Shown one piece after another: positions 8,072 through 15,839 of a stretch of 64,000 nucleotides of DNA (position 1 is the stretch's first letter; each line of letters begins with the position of its first letter). The position numbers and the translations under genes are program-made. The stretch comes from Streptomyces galbus (GTDB lineage: Bacteria > Actinomycetota > Actinomycetes > Streptomycetales > Streptomycetaceae), in NCBI RefSeq assembly GCF_005280195.1, contig NZ_SZPR01000017.1, positions 186,001 through 250,000 of the forward strand. Reading direction: 5' to 3'. A model generated the notes under the pieces. That model was not told the origin of the DNA. It saw nothing but the letters and a program-made list of their open reading frames with translations, and searched no databases.

Positions 8072-8362
8072 TCAGGACCGTCCGGCCGCCTCCCCGTACG
8101 CCTCGGGCTCCGCGGGCGGGTCGGGCTCCTCGGCACCCACGGCCAGGCGCGCCGGCCCGGCGTCCGTGGCACCCCCGGCGTCCTCGGTGTTCCTGCCGGC
8201 CTCGGCCGTCCCGGCGCTCTCGGCGTCGTACGCCTCGCACCCGGGGTTGCGGCAGGGCCCCGGGACCCAGCGCGGCACCCAGGCACCGAGGGTCTTGTAC
8301 CGCCGCACGACCGTCTCGACGGACTGTCCGCAGGCCGGACAGACGCGCTGTTCCCTGTCCAT
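8072..8362 (-). CDS. Small zinc-ribbon hypothetical protein
   Basis: The product has 96 aa. An N-terminal CPACG and a later CRNPGC pair of cysteines (about residues 8-42) look like a degenerate zinc ribbon. The rest is an acidic, Ala/Glu/Pro-rich tail that is probably disordered. No enzyme signature is visible. The gene sits 53 bp upstream of the DUF952 gene on the same strand. Function not recognised. Confidence 0.6.
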   Translation of the reverse strand: MDREQRVCPACGQSVETVVRRYKTLGAWVPRWVPGPCRNPGCEAYDAESAGTAEAGRNTEDAGGATDAGPARLAVGAEEPDPPAEPEAYGEAAGRS

Positions 8363-8388
8363 GGACCCAGCGTAGGGCGGCCCGCGCC

Positions 8389-8976
8389 TCAGCGCTTCCT
8401 GCGGTACGTCCGCACCAGCGTGCCGTTGGTGAAGGCGCGCACCTCGTCCAGGGAGAACGCGGTGACGTCGACGCCGGCCGTGCCGAACATCGGCATGCCG
8501 CGGCCGTACACCAGGGGGTACGTCTTGATGACCACCTCGTCGACCTCGCCGAGCAGTTCACCCGCGAGCCGGGAGCCGCCGCAGAGGTAGACGCCCAGGG
8601 TGCCCTCCTCCGCCTTGAGCGCGCGCACCCTGCCGACCACGTCGTCCGCGACGATTTCCACGTCCGGGTCGGGCGAGGCGCCCAGCGTGCGGGAGGCCAC
8701 GTACTGGCGGAGGTGGGCGTAGGGGCTGGTGATCCCCTCCTTCAGCGCGACCTCGTAGCTGCCGCGCCCCTGGATGACCGTGTCGAACCGCTCGTTGGGC
8801 CGGCCGTCGATGCCGAAGGCCCGCCGGGCGGCGGTGGGCAGGGTGTCTGCCGCCTCGGTGCGCAGGTACTGCAGGAACTCCTCGTCGAGGAGGGACATCA
8901 TCGCCGTGGCGTCACCGTCGGGGTCCCCGATGAACCCGTCGAGCGAACAGGCGACGAAGTAGGTGAGCTTGCGCAA
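8389..8976 (-). CDS. Dihydrofolate reductase / RibD C-terminal family reductase
   Basis: The product has 195 aa from a TTG start. The N terminus KLTYFVACSLDGFIGDPDGD is the typical first strand and loop of the RibD-C/YyaP branch; TVIQGRGSYE is the nucleotide-binding segment and VYLCGGSRLAGELL the NADPH motif, followed by PLVYGRGMPMF. It probably reduces a small molecule with NADPH; the physiological substrate is unknown. It is transcribed divergently from a TetR gene with a perfect palindrome between them, so it is the likely TetR target. Confidence 0.82.
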   Translation of the reverse strand: MRKLTYFVACSLDGFIGDPDGDATAMMSLLDEEFLQYLRTEAADTLPTAARRAFGIDGRPNERFDTVIQGRGSYEVALKEGITSPYAHLRQYVASRTLGASPDPDVEIVADDVVGRVRALKAEEGTLGVYLCGGSRLAGELLGEVDEVVIKTYPLVYGRGMPMFGTAGVDVTAFSLDEVRAFTNGTLVRTYRRKR

Positions 8977-9005
8977 GCGGATCTCGTTTCGTAGGCCGCA
9001 CCCAC

Positions 9006-9027
9006 AACCACTGCGGTTGCAGTGGTT
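9006..9027. promoter_or_regulatory. Palindromic TetR-type operator
   Basis: AACCACTGC and GCAGTGGTT form a perfect 9-bp inverted repeat around a 4-nt spacer. A further GTGGTTGCAA half-site lies near 9050-9060. The site is in the divergent region between the reductase and the TetR gene. Minus-strand elements TTGCAA and CTATAA, 17 bp apart, form a plausible promoter for the reductase next to the palindrome, so binding could block it. Confidence 0.65.
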
Positions 9028-9107
9028 CGGTTATAGTACTTCAGGTGTAGTGGTTGCAAGGGGCTGGGAGACGATGCCTCCCGGCGGAACGAGATGAGAG
9101 GTGCCGC

Positions 9108-9698
9108 ATGGCGGGCAATCCGGAGCGCAGGGCGGCCCTGGTGGACGCCGGGATCACGGTGCTCGCACAGGAGGGGGCGCGCGGGCTGACGTTCCGCGCG
9201 GTGGACACGGCGGCCGAGGTGCCGGTGGGCACCGCCTCCAACTACTTCGCCTCGCGCGACGACCTGCTGCGGCAGATCGACGCCCGGCTGCACGCACGGC
9301 TCGCGCCGGACCCCGAGGTGCTCGGGGAGCTGATGACCAGGCCCCGGGACCGCTCCCTGGTCACCGCGCTCATGCGGGACCTGATGTCCCGGGTGGTGCG
9401 GGACCGCACCGGCTACCTCGCCCTGCTGGAGATGCGCCTGGAGGCCACCCGGCGTCCCGGACTGCGGACCTCGTTCACCGAGTCGGTGCGCGGCGAGCTG
9501 GAGTTCGGCATCGCCTTCCACCGGGACGCCGGGCTGCCCGGCGGTGACGGCACGGTCGTCGTCCTCTACCTCGCCATGCTCGGGCTGATCCTGGAGCACC
9601 TGACCCTGCCGGGGGTGCTCGACGGGGTGCTGCCCGGGGTGGAGGTGCCGGAGGGGCTGGTGGAGCGGATCGTGGCGGCGGTCGTGCCGGAGGGCTGA
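9108..9698 (+). CDS. TetR family transcriptional regulator
   Basis: The product has 196 aa starting at ATG 9108 with a GAGAGGTG ribosome site; an in-frame start at 9054 overlaps the operator region and is unlikely. The N-terminal helix-turn-helix is clear: ERRAALVDAGITVLAQEGARGLTFRAVDTAAEVPVGTAS followed by the NYFASRDDLL helix. The C-terminal half is a helical ligand-binding domain. It is divergent from the DHFR-like reductase, so it probably represses it and itself until an unknown ligand binds. Confidence 0.88.
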   Translation: MAGNPERRAALVDAGITVLAQEGARGLTFRAVDTAAEVPVGTASNYFASRDDLLRQIDARLHARLAPDPEVLGELMTRPRDRSLVTALMRDLMSRVVRDRTGYLALLEMRLEATRRPGLRTSFTESVRGELEFGIAFHRDAGLPGGDGTVVVLYLAMLGLILEHLTLPGVLDGVLPGVEVPEGLVERIVAAVVPEG

Positions 9699-9781
9699 CC
9701 CGCACGGAGACTGCGCCGCCGGGCCCTGGACCGGCCCCGGAGGCGCACTGTCCTCCGGGGCGCGTGGCAGGGGGGGCGGAT

Positions 9782-10531
9782 TCAGGCGTTGTAGCCGCCA
9801 TGGGCGTCCAGTACCGCGCCCGTGACGTACGACGCGGCGGGGCTCGCGAGGAAGGCGATCGCCGCGGCGATCTCGTCGGGGTGTCCCATGCGCTGCAGGG
9901 ACAGCGAGCCGACCAGGGTCTTGAGGGTCTCGGGGTCCGGCGGCTCCATGCCGCCCTCCATCAGTCCGGCCTCCACGACGTTGGCCGTGATGTTCCGGGG
10001 CCCGAGGTCGCGTGCGACGCCCATGGTGTACCTCTCGATCCCGGACTTGGTCGCCGCGTAGTCGGCAAGGCCGGGGGCGCCGACCCGGGAGCCCAGTCCG
10101 GAACTCACCGTGATGATGCGACCGCCCGTGCGCAGCACCCGGGAGGCGGCCCGGATGACGGCGATCACGCCGAGGTAGTTGGTGGCGTGCATCCGGTCCA
10201 GTGCGGCGGTGTCGGCGTCCGGGTCGTCCACCGTGCCGGCCACAGAGATCGCCGCGTTGTTGACGAGGATGTCCAGGCCGCCGAAGTGTGCGACCACGTC
10301 GTCGATCAGCGCCGGCGCCCGGCTCGTGTCCGCCTGGTCGGACTGGAGAGCGACGGCCTTGGCTCCCTTGCCGTGCACCTCGTCGACGACGGCCCGCGCC
10401 CGCTTCTCGGAGTTGACGTAGGTGAAGGCGACGTCGGCACCCTGCTCGGCCAGCAGCCGTACGGTCGCCGCTCCCAGTCCGCGCGACCCCCCGGTGACCA
10501 GGGCGACCTTGCCCGTGAGTGGCTTGCTCAT
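9782..10531 (-). CDS. SDR family NAD(P)-dependent oxidoreductase
   Basis: The product has 249 aa from ATG 10531, preceded by AGGTGG; the frame continues upstream but into the operator. Classical SDR features: TGGSRGLG cofactor loop, LVNNAA, catalytic Ser in VSSGLGS and YAATK, and the C-terminal PAASYVTGAVLDAHGG. It resembles 3-oxoacyl-ACP reductase-like SDRs. The divergent Rrf2-type regulator and shared palindromes suggest it is induced by a reactive or toxic small molecule. Confidence 0.88.
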   Translation of the reverse strand: MSKPLTGKVALVTGGSRGLGAATVRLLAEQGADVAFTYVNSEKRARAVVDEVHGKGAKAVALQSDQADTSRAPALIDDVVAHFGGLDILVNNAAISVAGTVDDPDADTAALDRMHATNYLGVIAVIRAASRVLRTGGRIITVSSGLGSRVGAPGLADYAATKSGIERYTMGVARDLGPRNITANVVEAGLMEGGMEPPDPETLKTLVGSLSLQRMGHPDEIAAAIAFLASPAASYVTGAVLDAHGGYNA

Positions 10532-10566
10532 TCTTCCCACCTCGTTGATTGACGCTTCCCCCGACA

Positions 10567-10631
10567 GTCGCAACGCTAGTTGTTACGACAGTTAGTTGCA
10601 ACTTTCATTGTTACGACTGTGCCGTCGTAAC
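10567..10631. promoter_or_regulatory. Repeated GTTACGAC operators of the Rrf2 regulator
   Basis: Two inverted repeats occur in the divergent region: GTCGCAAC at 10567-10574 facing GTTACGAC at 10582-10589 (7-nt spacer), and GTTACGAC at 10610-10617 facing GTCGTAAC at 10624-10631 (6-nt spacer). The four half-sites share one consensus, so the Rrf2 protein probably binds twice and controls both directions. Confidence 0.65.
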
Positions 10632-10659
10632 ATGAAGTGTTGCGGCCGAGAGGAGGGTC

Positions 10660-11094
10660 ATGAGCGCCAACAGCAGGTTGACCATCGCTGCCCACGCACT
10701 GGCCTGGATCGGTCTCTATCAGCGCCAGGGTCATGAGGTCGCCACCTCCGAGCAGATCGCGACCAGCGCGAACACCAACCCCGTGGTGATCAGGCGGCTG
10801 CTCGGCGAGCTGCGGCGGGCCGGGCTCGTGGAGTCCCGGCGGGGCGCGGGCGCGGGCTGGTCGCTGGCGCGTGAGCTGGGAACGATGACCCTGCTCGATG
10901 TGTACGAGGCAGTGGAACCCGGCCCGCTGTTCGCGATGCACCGCACCACTCCGGACCAGGGATGCGTGGTGGGCTACGGCATCCAGCCGACGATGCAGAG
11001 CATCTATGAGGGCATCGAGGAGACGCTGAGGCACGAGCTGGCCCGCGTCACGCTCGAGGACGTGCTCCGGGACGTACTCGCGGCACCTCGCTAG
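10660..11094 (+). CDS. Rrf2 family transcriptional regulator (YwnA-like, no Fe-S cluster)
   Basis: The product has 144 aa, with a GAGAGGAGG ribosome site before ATG 10660. The winged helix-turn-helix matches Rrf2 proteins: LTIAAHALAWI at the N terminus, SEQIATSANTNPVVIRRLLGELRRAGLVESRRG and the GAGWSLAR wing. Only one cysteine (GCVVGYG) is present, so the three-cysteine cluster of IscR/NsrR is absent; a YwnA-like ligand or thiol sensor is more likely. It probably represses the divergent SDR gene. Confidence 0.85.
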   Translation: MSANSRLTIAAHALAWIGLYQRQGHEVATSEQIATSANTNPVVIRRLLGELRRAGLVESRRGAGAGWSLARELGTMTLLDVYEAVEPGPLFAMHRTTPDQGCVVGYGIQPTMQSIYEGIEETLRHELARVTLEDVLRDVLAAPR

Positions 11095-11316
11095 CGCGCG
11101 GAGCTGGACGAACCAGGAACTGCTCGGGGCGCGTCCACCGGCGTCCGGTGCCAGGGGGTGGGGCACGCGCCGGTCGCCGGGCGGACGGGCGAGGGCGATG
11201 GCGTGGGTGGGCCCCGCGCACCGTGGGGATGCGCGGGACCCGTTCGTCCGGGTCCTCGGACGCCGGGCGGTGTCAGGGCCGCACCGGCCCGGGGCCCGGG
11301 GTCGGGTGACCCGACC

Positions 11317-12381
11317 TCAGGCGCTGCGCCGGGTCACGAACTCCGCGAGGGCCAGCAGGCCGCCCGCCGTCTCCGGGTCCGGGATCGCCCGGGTCAGCTC
11401 GGACACCGCGCGGGCCATGCGGTCGGCGGCCTGGGCCTGCGCCCAGTCGCGGCCGCCCGCCCGCTCGACGGCCAGCACCGTGCGTTCCAGGTCCGCGGCG
11501 GCGTAGGGCCGGGCGTACAGCTCGGCGAGTTCGGCCGCCGCCGGAGTGCCGGAGGTCAGCGCGGCCACCACCGGCAGGGACTTCTTGCGGACGGCGAGGT
11601 CGGCGCCGGCCGGCTTGCCCGTGTGCCGGGGGTCGCCCCATATGCCGATCACGTCGTCGATGAGCTGGAAGGCGAGCCCCGCCTCACGGCCGAACGCGTC
11701 CAGCGCGTCCACGTCCCCGGGCGCCGCCCCCGCGTACAGCGCGCCCAGGGCGCAGGCGCAGCCCAGCAGTGCTCCGGTCTTCGCCTCCGCCAGGGTGAGC
11801 ACCTCGTCGAGGGTGACCTCGCCGGGGTGGCGCCGCTCCAGGGCGGTGTCGACCTGCTGGCCCTCGCACAGCTCGACCACGCAGGACGCGAGTCGTGCCA
11901 CGGCCGCCGCGGACGCCGGGTGCGGGTCGGCGGCGAGCAGGCCGAGGGCCCGGGCGTGCAGGGCGTCACCGGCGAGGATCGCGTCGGGGACGCCGAACAC
12001 GGTCCAGGCGGTGGGCCGGTGTCTGCGCGTGGTGTCCCGGTCCATCACGTCGTCGTGCAACAGGGTGAAGTTGTGGACCAGTTCGACCGCCGTGGCCGCC
12101 CGGAGGGCCGCCGTGCGGGCGGCGGGACCGCCGAGCGCGGCGGCCGCGGTGAGGACGAGCGCGGGCCGGACGGCCTTGCCGGCGTGGCCCGCCGCCACGG
12201 TGCCGTCCGCGTGCTCCCAGCCGAAGTGATAGCGCGCGACCCGGCGCATCCCGGTGGGCAGCGCGTCGACCGCCGCGCGCAGCCCGGGGTCGACCGCGGC
12301 CCGGGCGTCGGCCAGGATCGCGGTGGCCTCCTGTCCGTCCCAGGTGCTCGTCGGTCTGCTCTCCGTGGCGAAGTCGGTCAC
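11317..12381 (-). CDS. Polyprenyl diphosphate synthase, candidate encapsulin cargo
   Basis: The product has 354 aa from GTG 12381 with a GAGGGAG ribosome site. It is a trans-isoprenyl diphosphate synthase: first aspartate-rich motif HDDVMD in NFTLLHDDVMDRD, second motif LIDDVIGIWGD, plus GKAVRPALVL and GDALHARALGLL. It condenses isopentenyl diphosphate with allylic diphosphates. It lies 115 bp downstream of a family 2B encapsulin shell gene; polyprenyl transferases are known predicted cargos of that shell class, and the Thr/Ser-rich N-terminal 20 residues could act as loading tail. Enzyme class sure; chain length and encapsulation inferred. Confidence 0.87.
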   Translation of the reverse strand: MTDFATESRPTSTWDGQEATAILADARAAVDPGLRAAVDALPTGMRRVARYHFGWEHADGTVAAGHAGKAVRPALVLTAAAALGGPAARTAALRAATAVELVHNFTLLHDDVMDRDTTRRHRPTAWTVFGVPDAILAGDALHARALGLLAADPHPASAAAVARLASCVVELCEGQQVDTALERRHPGEVTLDEVLTLAEAKTGALLGCACALGALYAGAAPGDVDALDAFGREAGLAFQLIDDVIGIWGDPRHTGKPAGADLAVRKKSLPVVAALTSGTPAAAELAELYARPYAAADLERTVLAVERAGGRDWAQAQAADRMARAVSELTRAIPDPETAGGLLALAEFVTRRSA

Positions 12382-12496
12382 CTGGTCTCCCTCGCAGGGT
12401 CCGCGGACGGTGGCGCGGGTCGCGCCGGGGAGCGGCCCGGGCGCCCGGGGTGCCCCCGCCGGGCGGGGCGGGAGCGGGGCGCGCGGGCCGCGGAGG

Positions 12497-13903
12497 TCAC
12501 CGCCAGCGGCCCACCTCGACGTTCTCCAGGACGCCGAGGGCGTCGGGGACCAGGACGGCGGCCGAGTAGTACGCCGTGACCAGGTAGTTGATGACGGCCT
12601 GTTCGTTGATGCCCATGAACCGGACCGACAGGCTCGGCTCGATCTCGTCCGGGATGCCGGACTGGCGCAGGCCGATGACGCCCTGGTCCTGCTCACCGAG
12701 GCGCATCGCGATGATGGAGCTGGTCCGGGCCTCGGTGACCGGGATCTTGTTGCACGGGTAGATGGGCACGCCGCGCCAGGTCGGGATGCGGTTGCCGCCG
12801 ACGTCGATGGTCTCGGGCACCAGTCCGCGCTTGTTCAGTTCGCGGCCGAACGCGGCGATCGCGCGCGGGTGGGCGAGGAAGAGCTTGGTGCCGCGCCGGC
12901 GGCTGAGCAGCTCGTCCATGTCGTCGGGGCTGGGCACGCCGTCGTGCGGCTGGATCCGCTGGTCGTACTCGCAGTTGTGCAGCAGGCCGAACTCGCGGTT
13001 GTTGACCAGCTCGTGCTCCTGGCGCTCCTTGAGCGCCTCGACCGTGAGCCGTAGCTGCTGCTCGGTCTGGTTCATCGGCTGGTTGTAGAGGTCGGCCACG
13101 CGCGTGTGGATGCGCAGCACCGTCTGCGCGATGCTCAGTTCGTACTCGCGCGGCCGGGCCTCGTAGTCCACGAAGGTGTGCGGGATGTCGGGCTCGCCGG
13201 AGTGGCCGGAGGCGAGGACGACCTCCTTCTCGCCGTGGCGGTTGGTGCGCTGCTGCGGGATCGAACGCTGCCGCTGGACGTGCTCGCGCAGCGAGTCCGC
13301 GCGCTCCTGGACCTGCTCGAAGTCGCTCCGGGACAGGGTGAGCACGGTGCAGGCGGTGGCCGCGCGGGCGGTGTACTCCCAGATGGCGTCGGCGTCGAGC
13401 AGCGCCTGGTCGCCGAAGTGGGCGCCGTCGGCGAGGACGCCGAGCACCTGGTCGTCGCCGTAGGGGCCGGTGCCGACCTTCTCGACCCGGCCGTGGGCCA
13501 GCAGGTACACCTCGTCGGTCGGGCTGCCGAAGGAGGCGATGACCTCGCCGGCGCCGATCTCCCGCTGCCGGCACCGCTGGGCCAGCTCGCCGAGGACGTC
13601 GATGTCGTCGTAGGAACGCAGCGCGGGGAGTTCGCCCAGCTCCGCGGGGATCACCTCGACGCGGTCCCCGGTCTTCACGAAGGTGATGCGGCCGTCGCCG
13701 ACCGCGAACGTCAGGCGCCGGTTGACCCGGTAGGTGCCGCCGTGGACATCCACCCAGGGCAGCATCCGCAGCAGCCAGCGGGAGCTGATCTCCTGCATCT
13801 GCGGAACGGACTTGGTGGTGGTGGCCAGGTTCCGCGCGGCCGCGGTGCCGAGGCTCTGCTGCGGCTTGCCCTGCTCCGTGCGGACCTCTTCGCCTACCGA
13901 CAT
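12497..13903 (-). CDS. eshA: Family 2B encapsulin shell protein (EshA-type) with CAP-ED domain
   Basis: The product has 468 aa from ATG 13903, the length of Streptomyces EshA. A short disordered N terminus precedes the first shell segment (SRWLLRMLPWVDVHGGTYRVNR). A cyclic-nucleotide-binding-like insertion follows at about 110-220 (IASFGSPTDEVYLLAHGRVEKV, then FGDQALLDADAIWEYTARAA). The rest is the HK97-like shell fold with YPCNKIPVTEARTSSIIAMRLGEQDQGVIGL and the C-terminal GVLENVEVGRW. EshA was linked to development and antibiotic production and to (p)ppGpp levels; later work places it among encapsulins. The polyprenyl synthase follows directly. Confidence 0.88.
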   Translation of the reverse strand: MSVGEEVRTEQGKPQQSLGTAAARNLATTTKSVPQMQEISSRWLLRMLPWVDVHGGTYRVNRRLTFAVGDGRITFVKTGDRVEVIPAELGELPALRSYDDIDVLGELAQRCRQREIGAGEVIASFGSPTDEVYLLAHGRVEKVGTGPYGDDQVLGVLADGAHFGDQALLDADAIWEYTARAATACTVLTLSRSDFEQVQERADSLREHVQRQRSIPQQRTNRHGEKEVVLASGHSGEPDIPHTFVDYEARPREYELSIAQTVLRIHTRVADLYNQPMNQTEQQLRLTVEALKERQEHELVNNREFGLLHNCEYDQRIQPHDGVPSPDDMDELLSRRRGTKLFLAHPRAIAAFGRELNKRGLVPETIDVGGNRIPTWRGVPIYPCNKIPVTEARTSSIIAMRLGEQDQGVIGLRQSGIPDEIEPSLSVRFMGINEQAVINYLVTAYYSAAVLVPDALGVLENVEVGRWR

Positions 13904-14237
13904 AGAGAACTGCCCTCCCGTGACGCACCTGTCGCACCGGGGCCGTGCTGCGCCCGGCATCCGTCTCGCCCCCAGCCTTCCATCACGCACCGTGTCGGTG
14001 CTATTACACGAAAGAGCGGGGTTGGATCATCCGACGACTGGGCAGACAGGGGGATCGCCGCGCCTCCGGCTCCGGTCCCCGCGCCGGGAGGACCCGTCCC
14101 ACCTGCGCAGACACCGGAGTTGTCGGTATCGGACCGGACCTGACCGAGCGAGGTGCCCCTCCCGGCCGTCTCCGGTAGAAGCGCTTCCAGGCGGTCGCGT
14201 CCCGCGGCCGTCGTGGCAACGGCACGAAGGAGACGGC
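13904..14237. other. Divergent intergenic region eshA / amidase
   Basis: These 334 bp separate two divergent genes. There is a GGAGGGCAG-type ribosome site for eshA next to its start and an AAGGAGA site at 14227-14233 for the amidase. An A/T-richer stretch around 14000-14020 (GTGCTATTACACG) may hold a promoter. I see no coding frame, repeat or RNA element. Confidence 0.4.
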
Positions 14238-14828
14238 ATGGCCACTCCCCTGTCCGCGGACGGCTTCCTGCACCGGCTCAGGGCCGAGGGCGTCACCGTC
14301 GTCGAGGTCGGCGACTGGCGGCACCACAACCGCAACCACAAGGGCCCCTGGGGGCCCGTCCACGGCGTGATGATCCACCACACGGTGACCCGCGGGGCCG
14401 CGCGGACGGTGGAGCTGTGCCGCACCGGGCACGACGACCTGCCGGGGCCGCTCTGCCACGGCGTGATCACCAAGGACGGCACCGTCCACCTCGTCGGCTA
14501 CGGCCGCGCCAACCACGCCGGGCTCGGCGACGACGACGTGCTGCGCGCGGTGATCGCCGAGAAGCGGCTGCCGCAGGACAACGAGGCGAACACCGACGGC
14601 AACCGCTACTTCTACGGCTTCGAGTGCGAGAACCTCGGCGACGGCGAGGACCCCTGGCCGCCGGCCCAGCTCGAGGCGATCGAGCGGGCCGCGGCGGCGG
14701 TGTGCCGTCACCACGGCTGGACGGAGCGGTCGGTCATCGGCCACCTGGAGTGGCAGCCGGGCAAGGTGGACCCGAGGGGTTTCTCCATGACGTGGCTGCG
14801 CGAACGGATCAGGGCCCGGCTGAAGTGA
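14238..14828 (+). CDS. Amidase_2/PGRP-type N-acetylmuramoyl-L-alanine amidase
   Basis: The product has 196 aa from ATG 14238 with AAGGAGA upstream. It shows the zinc amidase pattern: GVMIHHTVT with the first ligand histidine, YGRANHAG in the centre and GHLEWQPGKVDPRG near the C terminus, which matches the conserved HxxWxPGRKxDP motif. It hydrolyses the amide between MurNAc and L-Ala in peptidoglycan. No signal peptide is visible, so it either acts after lysis, like phage endolysins, or on recycled cytoplasmic muropeptides. Confidence 0.85.
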   Translation: MATPLSADGFLHRLRAEGVTVVEVGDWRHHNRNHKGPWGPVHGVMIHHTVTRGAARTVELCRTGHDDLPGPLCHGVITKDGTVHLVGYGRANHAGLGDDDVLRAVIAEKRLPQDNEANTDGNRYFYGFECENLGDGEDPWPPAQLEAIERAAAAVCRHHGWTERSVIGHLEWQPGKVDPRGFSMTWLRERIRARLK

Positions 14829-14892
14829 CGCGGCCGCACGGCAGGCCGCCGGTGCACGCGCCCGCCCCGCGCCGACCCGCCACAATGGGTGC

Positions 14893-15789
14893 GTGACCAG
14901 CGCCGACGTCCTCGCCCCGCGACTGCCGTCCCCCCTGCGGGAGGTGGCCGACGAGCGGTTCGCCCGGCACGGGGTGCGGCTGCTGCTGAAGCGGGACGAC
15001 CTGATCCACCCCGACCTCGTCGGCAACAAGTGGCGCAAGCTCGTCCCCAGCCTGCGGACCGCGGCCGGCCGCACGCTGCTCACCTTCGGCGGCGCCTACT
15101 CCAACCACCTGCGGGCCACCGCCGCCGCGGGCCGCCTCCTCGGGCTGCCCACGGTCGGGGTGGTGCGCGGCGAGGAGCTGGCCGGCCGGCCCCTCAACCC
15201 CTCCCTGGCCCGGTGCGCGGCCGACGGCATGCGGCTGCACTTCGTCGACAGGTCGACGTATCGCCACAAGCACGAGCCGGACACGCTGGCCGCGATCCTG
15301 CGCGCGGCGGACGCCGGGGACGCCCACGTGATCCCCGAGGGCGGCAGCAACGCGGCGGCGGTGCGCGGCTGCACCGCGCTCGGCGAGGAACTGCGCGGCC
15401 GTGCCGACGTGGTCGCCGTCGCCTGCGGCACGGGCGGCACGCTGGCCGGGCTCGCGGCCGGCCTCGGCCCCGGCCAGCGGGCGCTCGGCATCCCGGTCCT
15501 CAAGGGCGGATTCCTCGAAGGGGAGATACGGGCGCTGCAGACCGACGCGTTCGGCGGCCCGCGCGGCGTGTGGAGCCTGGACGACCGCTTCCACTGCGGC
15601 GGCTACGCCCGCACCACGCCCGCGCTCGCGTCGTTCGCCGTGGACTTCACCCGCCGCCACGGCCTGCCGGTCGAGCCCGTGTACGTGGCGAAGCTGCTGT
15701 ACGCCCTGCTGGCCCTCGCCGAGGAGGGCGCCTTCACGCCCGGCACGACCGTGGCCGCCGTGGTCACCGGGGCACCGTTCACCGGCTGA
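14893..15789 (+). CDS. ACC deaminase / D-cysteine desulfhydrase-like PLP enzyme
   Basis: The product has 298 aa from a GTG start. LLLKRDDLIHPDLVGNKWRKL carries the PLP lysine (GNKWRKL) and TFGGAYSNHLRATAAAG is the typical substrate and cofactor segment. VACGTGGTLAGLAAG is the phosphate-binding glycine loop and IPEGGSNAAAVRG another signature. Fold-type II PLP enzymes of this branch deaminate 1-aminocyclopropane-1-carboxylate or desulfurate D-cysteine; the sequence alone does not separate the two activities. Confidence 0.85.
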   Translation: MTSADVLAPRLPSPLREVADERFARHGVRLLLKRDDLIHPDLVGNKWRKLVPSLRTAAGRTLLTFGGAYSNHLRATAAAGRLLGLPTVGVVRGEELAGRPLNPSLARCAADGMRLHFVDRSTYRHKHEPDTLAAILRAADAGDAHVIPEGGSNAAAVRGCTALGEELRGRADVVAVACGTGGTLAGLAAGLGPGQRALGIPVLKGGFLEGEIRALQTDAFGGPRGVWSLDDRFHCGGYARTTPALASFAVDFTRRHGLPVEPVYVAKLLYALLALAEEGAFTPGTTVAAVVTGAPFTG

Positions 15790-15816
15790 GCCCGGGCGCC
15801 TTCGCCGACCGCACCC

Positions 15817-15839
15817 CCTAGGGCGCCGCGAGCCCTAGG
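15817..15839. terminator. Bidirectional stem-loop between convergent genes
   Basis: CCTAGGGC (15817-15824) and GCCCTAGG (15832-15839) form an 8-bp stem with a 7-nt loop, overlapping the antiporter stop codon. It sits between the convergent PLP enzyme and antiporter genes. Confidence 0.5.
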
